Positions 1 to 11,600 of a stretch of 64,000 bases of DNA are shown one piece after another. Within the stretch, counting starts at the first letter, position 1, and every line of letters begins with the position of its first letter. The DNA comes from Daucus carota subsp. sativus (Eukaryota > Streptophyta > Magnoliopsida > Apiales > Apiaceae). Made by a program: the position numbers and the translations under genes. The notes beneath the pieces were generated by a model. The model worked only from the letters and a program-made list of their open reading frames with translations, was not told the origin of the DNA and made no database searches. The stretch is from positions 51,979,214 to 52,043,213 of the forward strand of contig NC_030381.2 in assembly GCF_001625215.2 (NCBI RefSeq). The letters run 5' to 3'.

Positions 1-872
1 GATTGTCTAATAGACTCTTTTGTATTAAATTTTAATGAAAATACACCAAGTTTACGTATGTTGTTGTTTTAAAGTCATGTTTGGTATTATATATGCTCAA
101 AGGCCATATAATGTATTTGGCAAAAAGAAGTGCAAGGCAGCCGCACACTTAATATGTACAAGATGCAGTATAGAAGGCTAGACATTTAATCATTCCGGAT
201 AACTCAAAGGACATATGTCCATAACAATACTTTTGGATTAAATTATTAAAGCTAACAACTTGAGAGAAACTACTGTCCTCTACTTGATATAGAAAGAGAA
301 GATGAATAAAACAGCCTCTTTCATTTAATATCACTAATATTGTACTTAATAAGGTATCCTCTAAAATGATCATGCAAAATCTGCAGATATCGTATTAAGT
401 GAAATCTATGGACTATGCATCACTAATCATCTTATCAAGCAAGAAAGATAATATATCAAAATTTGAATCTTTCGTACTACTCATTAAACAAGACGCGGTT
501 CAACCAAAGTGTAGCTTCGGGTGCTGAACCTAGACACGTAAGAAATAAACAAAAATCTATCATTGGCCCCAAGGATCTTGTCAAAATTAAGGATCTTGTC
601 AAAATTAATGGTAATAAAAACACAAACTAACAAATCAGTTCTAAAATTCAAAGCGTCTAATCCCGAGTCCTTATCTTCTATATGAATTACACTCTTCCAT
701 CTTTTCATTGAGCAAATGAACCCCCAAAAAAAGAAGAAGAAAAGTTACCATTTTTACTAAAAAAATTAGACTGCAATCGCATAATAGAAACATAATATCT
801 AAAACAATTAAGAAAGTGCTATGAAAACTCAAAAAACATTAAATCCTAAAAGTAGTAGTATTAAAAATGTAC
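1..872. other. AT-rich stretch, probably intron of the left-edge gene
   Basis: No exon could be fixed here by splice sites and frame. A 20-bp unit around 567-609 (containing GGATCTTGTCAAAATTAA) is present twice in tandem. The open frames in this stretch have no recognisable domain and no supporting context. Confidence 0.3.
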
Positions 873-1084
873 CTGCACTACTTGTTTCATTACCAGAAGC
901 CACCAAAACCTATAAAAAATGTAAAAAACCAACAAAAACATTAAGTACCAAATCAGAAACTTCACAAACCAATTCTCATTTCATAAAGCTCAAAACTTTT
1001 TACCCTGCTGGAGTCACCCAAGTGAAGCACAACACAACCCACCAAAAGGGAAACAAGCTGAGAATAAAGGAGCCTCCTTTCCAT
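873..1084 (-). CDS. N-terminal exons of an unrecognised secreted or membrane protein (partial, runs off left edge)
   Basis: Two exons read on the minus strand: 1004-1084 (27 codons, start ATG at 1084) and 873-909 (12 codons plus one base). The first ends at a GT donor in phase 0 and the second begins after a TATAG acceptor in the same frame, ending at a GT donor in phase 1. The start reads MERRLLYSQL and continues into a hydrophobic run (LVSLLVGCVVLHLG), which looks like a signal peptide or signal anchor; the second exon reads VLVASGNETSSA. A leader intron probably precedes the start (donor near 1179, acceptor near 1097). The remaining exons should lie to the left. I do not recognise the family. 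The open frames across two splice junctions and the upstream TATA-like box support a real gene, but no conserved domain is visible. Confidence 0.45.
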
Positions 1085-1308
1085 TTCAAACAAGCTCTGA
1101 ACATCAAAAAACACACAATTAACATCAAATTACACAAAAAACCATCAAATCTTGAACTTTAACAACATATCAAACTTACCCAACAAAAATTTAAAGATCA
1201 TATAGCTGAATTTAGTAGTGAAGAATGAGAATCTGAGTAAACAAGAAAATGAAAATGGGGTAAAATAATTTAGTTGAAAGGTTAGCTAATGGAGTGAGAA
1301 AAGTGAGA

Positions 1309-1318
1309 GTATTTATTG
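1309..1318 (-). promoter_or_regulatory. TATA-like box of the left-edge minus-strand gene
   Basis: Read on the minus strand this is CAATAAATAC, about 225 bases upstream of the ATG at 1084 and above a pyrimidine-rich leader. Position fits a TATA element, but it is assigned only by consensus and location. Confidence 0.35.
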
Positions 1319-1875
1319 AGAGTGGTTTGCAGTGACCCACAGCAGTCAGACAGTACAGGAGTTACTCCTGGAAAATATTGGCTCTCCACTGTATGCATCT
1401 CTATCTACATAAACCCTTTTCTTTCGGTAATTCTTTTTTACAGAATCGGTAATATTTTTGATTTGGTTATAAAAATCAAAAATCGAAAATCGAAATAAAT
1501 CAACGGATTGAAAATTTTCAGAGTTCTTTTAAAATAAGTGAGGAATGTTTTAGATAACTGGATAATTTTTAATTAAATTGAAGTTAAATCAATAGACGGT
1601 TTCTTAAAAGTTAATCAAAAATTTTAATTACGGAAATTTCTAGAACACTTCCTATTAAATACAAACTAGAACAGAGGTTTACTATTCTAATAAAAGTTTA
1701 GATTCAAAATCTGAAAATAATATTAAATAAAGTTAATTAAACTACTTTTATAATTTAATTTTAATTTTGATTAATTGATTTTTCATCTGATTCAATTAAT
1801 TACGATATCGGTGTACATAAATTATAATTTAAACGAATTTTATAGCCACCAAAACTTGAAAACCCAAAATTTTCA

Positions 1876-1894
1876 ATGGGCTTTATTTGGGCTT
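1876..1894 (+). promoter_or_regulatory. Paired site II-like elements (TGGGCT) upstream of BDP1
   Basis: Two TGGGCT motifs lie at 1877-1882 and 1888-1893. Site II elements (TGGGCY), often in pairs, are known in promoters of plant housekeeping and proliferation-linked genes. They lie just above a probable leader exon at about 1935-2025 and would suit a constitutively needed Pol III factor. The assignment to BDP1 is inference. Confidence 0.4.
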
Positions 1895-1934
1895 ACAGGG
1901 CTCTGATTATTGGACTTCTAGGTTTGATAAACTT

Positions 1935-2025
1935 TTCGCTTCTGCAGAGAGTGGCACAGACATATCGAACACAAAGTTCAGACAGTCATCATCGAAGCTA
2001 TTGACCGTTAAACCCCGTTGTTAAG
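1935..2025 (+). other. Probable 5' UTR exon of BDP1
   Basis: A less AT-rich, non-coding stretch ends at TTAAG followed by GTTTG, a plausible splice donor. If it belongs to BDP1, the leader intron runs to about 8110 (a TTACAG acceptor before CTCGAAG) or 8640 (TTCCAG, just before the start-codon exon). Transcript data are needed to confirm this exon. Confidence 0.35.
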
Positions 2026-2154
2026 GTTTGTTCTCTTGATTCTTGAACGAGGTATTGTAATTACTGTTGCACAGACATGTTTCATTCTAGTTTTGTTGTG
2101 TTTTGTGCTTTAGTTAATGTGTTTGGTTTAATGACTTGTGTTATATATGCTTAT

Positions 2155-2780
2155 CGTAACTAGCAGTAGATGATTGGGATTAATAATCTTTATACTGTCT
2201 GTGATTATGTCTGTTGGCGTTGCTAGTTGCTGTGTAAGTTTTTTTCGAATTGGGTAATCGAATTTTATTACTTGAGTTTGGATAAGCTTAGTGATGGGCG
2301 AAAACCGAATGTACAAGGGGCATGTGATGTTTGTCCTGCGTAATTGTATAGTTATTAGGACACTGAGATTTTTGATAAGTTGTTGGGATTAGATTTTGTT
2401 TGTTTTGGTGTCGGTTTTGTTGAAACAAGTATGCGGATTTGACAGAGGTGCTTATCAAAACTAGCTGTATGTAATTAGGATTAATAATCTTTATGCTGTC
2501 TATGATTATGTAAAAGATTAAATAGGTGTTGTCTGTTGGCGTTGCTAGTTACTGTGTAACTTTCTTTTGAATTGGATTATCAAATTCTATTGCTTGAGTT
2601 TGGATAGCGTAATAATGCACCAAAGCCGAATGTACAAGGGGGAGGGGGAGGGGATGTTTGCCCCGCGTAATTGTGTAGTTATTACGACACTAGATTTTTA
2701 TAAGTTGTTGGGATTAGATTTTGTTTGTTCTGTCGGTTTTGTTCAAACAAGTATATGGATTTGACAGAGGTACTTTTAAA
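2155..2780 (+). repeat. Diverged tandem duplication, period about 301 bp
   Basis: Two head-to-tail copies begin near 2160 and 2461. They share long blocks, for example GGATTAATAATCTTTAT, TCTGTTGGCGTTGCTAGTT and GGGATTAGATTTTGTTTGTT. The second copy has a small insertion (AAAGATTAAATAGGTGTTG) and a G-rich expansion near 2638-2653. It lies in the presumed BDP1 leader intron and has no coding content. From 2781 to 3547 I see nothing further. Confidence 0.8.
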
Positions 2781-3552
2781 ATGCGGTATAAAGGGAAAAT
2801 ATGCGCATCGTGTATAAAGTGAAATCTTAGTATATTAAATGTTCTTTGGGTACTGCTCATTACATGAGAAACAGGTTGAGTATAGTTGATATTAGGGTGC
2901 GGAGGTCTGGCGCAAGAGAAATGACTATAAAGTATAAACTATAATTGGTCCTCATCTTCTGGTTTTGGATTGGAATTTGAATGGTCTCTAGAAAACATAA
3001 ACTTACATGTCATTGCAAAGCTTTTAATTCTGCGTCTATTTTTATAGTCTTGATTATTACTCTTTTATCATTTAATCAATATTAATAAAAAAGAAAACTC
3101 GCATCGAATACCATAATAATAGTAAAAAGGTAAAGAATTTGAACAGAATGTAGTAGTTTATTGGAAATTGAAGTCTACCCAGAAGTTAATATTTTATGGT
3201 TTAAAAAATCTTTCTGTCCTTGTAGAAACCCATTTACCTATTATTTCTCTTGATATTCACGGTAGATCATTTGGTGACACAAACTGGACAACAAAACTGT
3301 GTCATTTTCTGTTTTCTAATTCTCTAAGCTATGCATAACAGCAAGATGAAAAATTAAAGTTGGGACCAATCCTATCTCATTTGCTCAATATAAAAGAAAT
3401 CCAACACCCCCTTTAACATCTCCACAGCAATACCAGTGGCTGCTTCCAAACAGCTAAAATGATTTCATCATAATGTTCCTTCTCAAAATTTTTTTATTTG
3501 CTCAAGTATCTGATAAATATCAGCTGATGAGAACCTACAAGAAGACAAGAAC

Positions 3553-6327
3553 TGTGACGACCCGGATTTTTCAGAAATTATTTTATTATTTTTATTCATA
3601 ATTTTCGAGAAAAATGAGAAATAAAATACAATATTTTATTCCAGTTTAAAAATTTTCAAAATAAAATAAAATAAATATGTGTTTAAATTATTTTCCTAGT
3701 CATTGGGGTTATGGAAAAATATCTGTCGATCGTACAATTATCTTTTACGAGATTTAATCGAATTATTTGTGTACGATTATGTTTATATGTGTGCATTTAT
3801 TTCTGCTTTTGATATTATTATATTATTTTAAAAATAAAAAAATATAAAAAAATTACTATCTTCTTAAATGGATATTGATGTTTGTAAAAATTACAAAGAT
3901 AATTTGAATAATTATTTTAGTTGCTCAATAGTGATCATAGATATTTTTAGAAGATTTTAAAATATTAAAAATAATATTTCAATAAAGAGATGCTTTTATA
4001 TGTTTTCTGAATATAATTAACTTTTAAACTTCGTATAAATTCTGATATTGCTCTACAAATCCCGAAACTTTTATTTTATCAATTTTATAATATTTCGGGA
4101 TTTATAAAAATATTTCGGTGATTTTTGGGTGTAATTTTATAGCAGGTTATCTCCGTAAATCAGTTAAAAACAGATACAGGACAAAATGATTAATCAGCTT
4201 ATATTTCATGTGGCACTTGTATTTTATGCCACATATCTGTATTCTTTTATTTGTGTTAGCCACGTAATAAGCCATCCACCGTTTTATTCCTTTTCTTTTT
4301 TTTAATCAAAACCCTTCTTCTGTTAATCTTTCAATCCCACCGCCCCTGTTCTTCCTGATTTCTTCCTGAAGTGCGGCCAACACTGCTTCGCCATTCGACT
4401 AATCACACACCACCGCTGTTCTTTCCATCTTCCTGGTCGCTGCGTAGCTGTTCTCGAAGCCAATCATTGGCTTTCAATTCTTCGGCCAATTAACTCCGTT
4501 TTCTGGCCAGCAGTCCACCCCATCTTTGATTATTACGATTGGGTATATCTCGAATTGTCTCCTCTATTAGTTATGTGTGTATGTATATGTGTAGAACTGC
4601 TTGTGTGATGTCTATTGCTGTGAATTAGTAAATTTTTATTCAAATCAGAATACACACAAATATATGTAGTTATATGGGTTGTGTTCATTATAATATTTGT
4701 TAATTGCAAGGTTTGTGTGGTATTAAACTAAATAATTTAGTACGGCTGATTGTTGGGTACTTGAATTAACAAGAGTATATGACCGGGTATCAAACTTGTT
4801 GATGTAAGAACATATGTACAAGTATGATGATTGTTTACATGTTTTTGGAAGGATAATTTAAGAGTTTAAATAGTGGATTAAAGTTTTAAAACTATATGTG
4901 ATCAAAGTTGAATTTCTAGACTACTGCAGGTCTGTTATTGCGATACAAATTCTGGGCTCATAGGGTCGAGTTATATGCTTAATCTTTGTATGGTTATGTG
5001 CTCCTTGAAGTCTAGTTTCTACTCGCGAAAGAATTAGATTAATTTAATAAATGAGCTAAAAGATATGTATGTTTTACTGTGAATTGAGCAAAAAATTCTG
5101 GGCAGGTGTGTCCTATTCCACGCCCTGTTTTGCTACCTTAAAATAGAGCTTTGCCTCTGAAATTTTTATTGGAGTTATATGTTAGTATCTGGAATATGTC
5201 ATTAAAATTTTATACAAACAGACCAATTTTTCTATTTATTAAAATTCTTAGCGTGGGGCTGGTTCTGCAGGACAGATTCAGGTTCTTAACTTGCAGGCTC
5301 TGTTTTAGTCCCTTAAACATGGAATTTGGTTCTGCAATTTTTATAGTAGATTGGATTAATGTTTAGGGAGGTCTCATAAAAATTTCAAGTGAAAAACTTG
5401 TATTTTTGATTTATTAAAAATGTTTGAATATCGGTAGCGCATACTTGTGAAAATTCTGTTTTGCTGTCACAAAAAGAATTGTTTTTGCAAGTTTAAATCT
5501 ATGAGTTGGGTTTGAAATTTCTATCATCTCTGCGTATAAGATTTATAAATATCTTTGAGAAATATTTTGTTAAAAGGTTGAATTATTGACTTATGATTTA
5601 GCATATGATTTCAGAGTTTGCTAATTATTTAAATTCAGTCAATGAGTAGTGGTTGATGGTATTTGATTGGCTTATTGAGTTGGTTGAGTTGATTACTTGT
5701 TGAATAGTATAGGAAAACAGGTGGATAGTCCGATAAATAGAGGAGATGCTGCCAAATTTTCGATAGAAATTATATATGTTTCACTTGTTGAAGGATATTA
5801 AATATTTAAGAATAAGGTAACATGGTTGATTGAAACATGTTATATGTTAACTTATCAATATTGACTTTTAATAGCTATAAAAGTTTATTGTCCAACTATG
5901 TGCTATGTGTTTATCTGACTATATAATATGTATATGGATTTACGAAGGGTAGCTAATTACGGATTTTATATGTTATTCGATATTAGTTAACTCCGTCTGC
6001 GTTGACAACTGAAGTACTGTGTTACTCTTGGAGAATCAACCGAGACTTGTCTATCAAGGACAGATCAAGGACATTCAGAAATAGTTAAATATAGGGGTGA
6101 TCATCAAACCGCGTAGGGGTGATCATCAAACCGCATAAACCGCAAAAACCGCCCGCACCGCACCAAACCGCACCGCGATACGTGGTTTTTAATTTTTGTG
6201 GTGCGGTTGCGGTTTGAAAATTTGTCAAACCGCAAGGTGCGGTGCGGGTTGCGGTTTTTATTTTACAAAATGCGGTTAAAACCGCACCGCACCGCATTTG
6301 ATATATTATATAATAAAATATATTAAC

Positions 6328-6362
<35 letters not shown>

Positions 6363-7614
6363 GAGGATATATGCATTAGTATGCTACTTTATTAGATATC
6401 AATTTGGGCCTCAGGTGGTCTGGAATGTAAGGATGTGTATATGTTCTGCCTACTGTTTATTTTGTTTATTTTTAGTTTTTACCTATCTGTTAAAATCATT
6501 TCTTAATATATTAAATTATATGTACTTTATTTGAAAGCATTTAATATGAATAATTAAGGCATTTTATGCTGAACTTTATATAAAACATCTTGACAGGTTT
6601 GCTTGCTTTCAATTCATTTCTTCAGGCCTTGGCTTTTAGTATTCGTATTTCCATTTTTATCATATTATATTTTCTCAGAAAAAAATTTAATTATTGACAA
6701 ATTTTATAATTTAATTTTAACATATAATAATATATAAACCGCATAAACCGCACCGCAACCGCACCGCATTTTCGTGGTGCGGTTTATGTGGTTTTAACTT
6801 TTCGTGGTGCGGTTGCGGTTTGAGAAATTGGCAAAACCGCATACGCGGTTTGGTTTGCGGTTTTAGCCGAAAACCGCACCGCCCGCACCGCGATCACCCC
6901 TACTTAAATAGCTTTGCGAATTGAATGAGGAATAGTTCCTTAAGACGAAGCTGTGCTGTGAGATAGTCCGGTAGAATTAAATTCGTATGAAAATCAGCAG
7001 AACTGAGGCAAGTATCCCTATCTTCACTTATTGTTTAAGTGATATTTTCTTTAAACCCTTATGCAATTAATTCTATTTCCAACTTGTGATTACTGCAAGT
7101 CTTCCTCTTCAAACTCTATATTTAGAAGCAAGTGCTCTTTCCTTAAAACTTGTATTTATTACAAATGCATGACTTAAGTACGATTTTGAGTTGGAAAGAG
7201 TGACTTATCAAATTGATACACATGGTTTCAAAATTTCTATAAATGATTTTCATAACTCGGTTTAGTTCCTATGGTTGTAAGGCTTATCCGTTGTAAGTAT
7301 ACTTCCGATGGAATAAACCTTTTCTTAAAATGCAAATTCTTTAGAACTGGGAAGTAAAAGAAAAATTCAGATATAATCATTGGACTATTGTTTTGTTTGC
7401 GTAAAAGGCCGATGCCCAGCTTTGCGTAAGAGGTCTATGCCCAGCCTATTGTTTTGTTTGCGTAAGGGGTGAAATTGAGTTTTAATTTAAATCATTTTTT
7501 TTATATATTCAGGTTTTGAAATACTTGTTTTAATTTCTTTCGAAAATACAGGTTTTAAATTGTTTTTCTTTTAGTGGCACCAAATCCAGACCCCCGGATT
7601 TGAGGGCTGTCACA
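3553..7614 (+). mobile_element. Solo LTR of a retrotransposon (about 3.2 kb without the nested MITE)
   Basis: The element begins TGTGACGACCCGG and ends GGGCTGTCACA, so it has 5'-TG...CA-3' termini within a short inverted repeat (TGTGAC/GTCACA). It is flanked by a perfect 5-bp target duplication AGAAC (3548-3552 and 7615-7619). No gag or pol reading frame is present, and I found no second copy of the ends inside, so a solo LTR left by LTR-LTR recombination fits best; a small non-autonomous element is the alternative. Around 4260-4520 there is a gene-like, GC-richer block that could be the LTR promoter and R region. A hAT-type MITE (6092-6902) is nested within. The large size fits lineages with long LTRs such as Ty3/gypsy Tekay or Ogre, but the lineage cannot be set from an LTR alone. 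Confidence 0.8.
6092..6902. mobile_element. hAT-type MITE nested in the solo LTR
   Basis: Terminal inverted repeats read TAGGGGTGATC at the left and GATCACCCCTA at the right. Flanks GTTAAATA (6084-6091) and CTTAAATA (6903-6910) form an 8-bp target duplication with one mismatch, the length expected for hAT elements. Subterminal regions (6110-6300 and 6735-6900) are dense in GCGGTTT/AAACCGC in both orientations; the 430-bp core is AT-rich and includes a (TA)n run near 6325-6360. No transposase is encoded. The first 24 bases of the left end are duplicated in tandem (6092-6115, 6116-6139). Confidence 0.8.
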
Positions 7615-7854
7615 AGAACTAAGCCTGATATAGGTTTAATTGTTTTACCTTTTATATATATCACTAAAGGGTTACCTTTAAATATATCACTAAAGGTTGC
7701 CTTCTCGTTTAGTAAATCCATAAAAGTAGTAACTCTTAAAATTTGATTATGTATGCGGTGAACTGAATTTAGTAGATTCTGGGATGTGTTGGATTTACTC
7801 GTATCTATTTTTGGCTAAGGGCAGTGGGTAATATGTCTTATAAGCATGCTTGTA

Positions 7855-7975
7855 GAAATCGGGAATCAGAATTAATCGGTTGACCTGCCGATTCAGGATT
7901 TATCCGATATTTTTCCGATAAATCGGGGATTTTTAGTCAATTTTTTTAATAATAAATCGGGGATTTTTATAACAC
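7855..7975 (+). repeat. Dispersed repeat, copy 1 (second copy at 38925-39090)
   Basis: This stretch contains GATTCAGGATTTATC and GATAAATCGG followed by a TTTTTAGTCAA stretch, and these recur in the same order near 38925-39090. Both copies are AT-rich and non-coding. The element type is unknown. Confidence 0.55.
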
Positions 7976-8674
7976 TGCTAATAAGTAGTAACTTAACATA
8001 TAATCTCTGTGTCACTGTTGCTTGATATACCAGTTGCATTGGTATTATTCATGGCTTGAATTTCTTTGTGTTTTGAGTTTCATTATATGATACACTTATT
8101 TTTGTGTGCGCAAAATTACAGCTCGAAGAATGTAAGAGGAAAGTGTGGAAACAACCAGAGAGTGACAATTGTCTATTATGAGATCTATGAGTAGGAATAA
8201 GCACTCATTTGCTAAATTGGTAAATTTGAGCTTCAAGTAAATTTGTAGGAATTATAATCATGTCTATAAAATAGTAAATTCAATTGCTTGCACCCCTAAT
8301 TTTATCCCCCTTTCAACCCAATGTAGCATTATTATGTATTGGTATGTATCAAAGAGTTTTGCACTTTTACTATTTACTGCGAGAGCCTGTTATACATGTA
8401 ATATGCATACTGTTAATGTTTCATTTCTTAAGTATAAAGACTAAAGAGTCCATTCTTAGCAAATACCTTTGCTTTTTTGTTTCACGTGGTATATGACAAA
8501 CATTATGCATTGTATTGTTTTAAACTATAATGCCATGGTAGGAGATTATTTACACTAATTATGGAGATAATCGCAAAATTGTGAGAAGTAATAGCTTTAC
8601 ATAAATGACTCATGTACTGTGTCTACATGTTGTTCCAGTGTTAACCAGAATTACTTCGGTGTAAAGAAATCTTC

Positions 8675-11600
8675 ATGGATCTTGAAATAGACCTGCTTGA
8701 TGACATTTTGGCTGACAACGCTACAAAAAACGGTAATCTAGGATTGTTTTCCGTTCAATTGCTGTTTACTTAGTATTCATTATCGATGCTATGGTGATGT
8801 TTCTTAAATAAAATTTGTTTGCACTTTGCAGCTAGGCCTAGTGGCAAGTTTCGACCTAAGGCCAAACCAAAACCAAGAAAGGAATCATTTGCTCCAAGTC
8901 AATCCGCTCAGCCTGTTATTATTTCAGAACATGAAAGCAAAAATGCTTCCGAAAACACTCTAGATGATACTATAATAATTCCTCCACTTGATGATAATAA
9001 AAATTCCAAATCAACAAGCCTTCCAACGGAGCATCTTCCTGATAAAGAGAATGACGGCTCCACAGGTGGCTCACATTTGGATGCTTTGTTGAGTGGCATA
9101 ACTGGAGACTATAATTCTTCCTTCGGAAATGTGAAAGGAAAGGCAAGAATAATTTTTCTTATACATATGTATATTTAAGTTTACTAATGTCCTTGCTCCA
9201 TTTGATCATGCTTTATGTTCTTTACAGGAAGGCGACACAGGCTCTTTGATGGAGAACTCAGATGCTTTTCTTTCTCAAGCAACTACTGTAACTGGTAAGC
9301 ACCAGACTCCTACATTCCAGGTGTATACCTCTTACTTCATTAGGTAATTGCTACAAGTTGTAATGGAAGAAAATGACATGTCTCTTTTAATCTTACATGA
9401 CTAAATCGGAAGAAAATGTTCAAAATCATTTCCTTCAACTCTAAAGCTTCAATTTTTATTATTTGTTCAGAGACAGAAACCACCTATGTTGACTCGTCCA
9501 GGAATGAAGAAGTTATATTAGACAGTGCACGTGATACTTCTGTACATCATGGAATGCAGCGATTCAATACTTCCAGTTTTTGCTTAGATTATGAACTTCC
9601 CGCTTCTCTTGATACCTTCCATGAGGAATTCACTTCAAATACAGATGGATATTTTCAAGTTGAGAATGAGTACTTTGAAATTGAGGATTGATATATAACC
9701 TTTATTACTAATGATTTTATGATATTATACATCTTACTGATCATGTTGTTTGGCTTATTGACTTGGTGCAGGTGGGCAATACTTCTCCTTTTCTAGAAAC
9801 TCAAAATATTACGACTGAGTTCACTTCTAGGACTGGTGTGTGCAACATACTTGTGCTTTTCACAATTTTCTTTTTATTTGGTTTCGGTTCTTTATGGTTT
9901 TTATCTTTAATTATAGGACGGCACACTGAGAAACTCCAACCCAAGCCTAAACTACAAAATCAGGAAGAGACACATTGTTCTACTGTTCATAATCCAGATA
10001 ATGTTCCGCCAGTACCTTCTCAAACTGATAACTTCGATGAAGGCTCCATACCTGCAGTCCCTCTTGATGATATGATTGATTTCTCATCCATGGAGTTTGA
10101 TGATTCTGTTCCTACTGATCCTGCACCTGAGATTTCAGGCTTTGTGGTGACTTCACACACTGAAGAACAAAATATTGTTCCTGATCCTTCTGATGTTGGT
10201 GTTCAACACTGCAAGTTTCATGCATTTCTTGGCTATTTTGTTTACTCATTTGTACTCAATCTACACTTATTGTTTTCAGAAGGAAAGAGGAAGAACCGAC
10301 ACGGGGTTGGAACATTCGGTGGAGCACCTAATACTTTCCACATCTGGTCTAGAAGAGAAACATGGTAGATCATCTAAGCGCCTCAAAAAAAAGAAACATG
10401 TACATCAACTTGTCGATGAGCCTGAGGAACATGATCTTGAAACTGGTCAACTTACAGCTGAATATCCTAAAGGTTCAGCTGTAACTGAGGATGACCATAC
10501 TGACAAAGATTATCTGTTGGAAGATGATCGTCCCAATAAAAAGGTAAGAGGAAAGTCCAAGAAACTTGTTGCTGAGAAAGAAAAAACTGTTCGAAAGCGT
10601 AAGAAAGCGAATGAAGCATCAAAACAGCCAACCAAAACATCGAAGAAGAAGTTCTCTCACTCAACTAGGAGACGTGGAAGATTTGGTAAGTTGCTGTGTA
10701 TGATGTTGTTGCATGATGTAAATAGAGACATAATTTCCTACCTAATACTATCCTTTGTATTAGATAAGGACTGGCTTAAAACCCCCGAGGATGAGCTTGA
10801 AATCTCTGACTTGCCACTTAAGGATATAATTCTACTTGGGGAGTACAGGGAATGGATGGCGGTATGAATTTAAGCATACTTAGTTGTACATTGGTTTTTT
10901 TTGCTTAAACATACTATTTTCTCAGACAGTAGATGCCAGTACATATTTTTGTTTGGTTTATGTGTATATTGAATGATATGTGTGATCCTCTAATAATTTG
11001 CTTATCTTATATATTTTGCCCAGAAAAAAAATCCAGAGACATCACAAACGCCGCCTGTTACTAATCACAGGTAATAATATTACAGTGTTACATTGTTTCA
11101 TTTTGCTAAGCTCATCAGTGTAGATATTGTTTGATTGATAGTTTAAGAATATACAAATACATACTCTTGTAATCTTCAGTATATACAATAAATACACGAG
11201 GCCAGGCATGTGGCCCCTGTATGATAGAGTGGTTGGTGATTGAGCTTTTAACATGCATGCCCTCTTTCTGTAATAAACTCTGCATTTGCAGTTCTGATGT
11301 CTATATATAAAGGCTGGAAATAAAGGTGAAGGGAATTGCTTTTCTGTATCAAGTCTACAGAAATGAAGCTACTGATCTTATATAGGAAAACATACAGAGA
11401 TGAATCTGTGTAAAGTTGCTCTAACATATGGACAATGTGATAAGCAAAAATATATTTTGATGTTAAACAGTACCTAAGTGAGTCTATTGAAAAGGATGGT
11501 GTTTTATGATGAATAAAAGAAATTAAATTCCAGTAATTTTTAAATTACAAGAATGAAGAAACCTTAATCTTTAACAATTATACATTGGACAGCGCTGCCA

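Noticed and set aside
821-1162. 113-codon plus-strand open frame
   Set aside because: Lys/Thr/Asn-rich translation of AT-rich DNA with no domain. It lies antisense to splice-consistent exons and its upstream promoter signals point the other way.
6085-6297. Minus-strand open frame rich in Cys, Gly and Ala
   Set aside because: It is the translation of GCGGTTT subterminal repeats of a MITE, not a protein.
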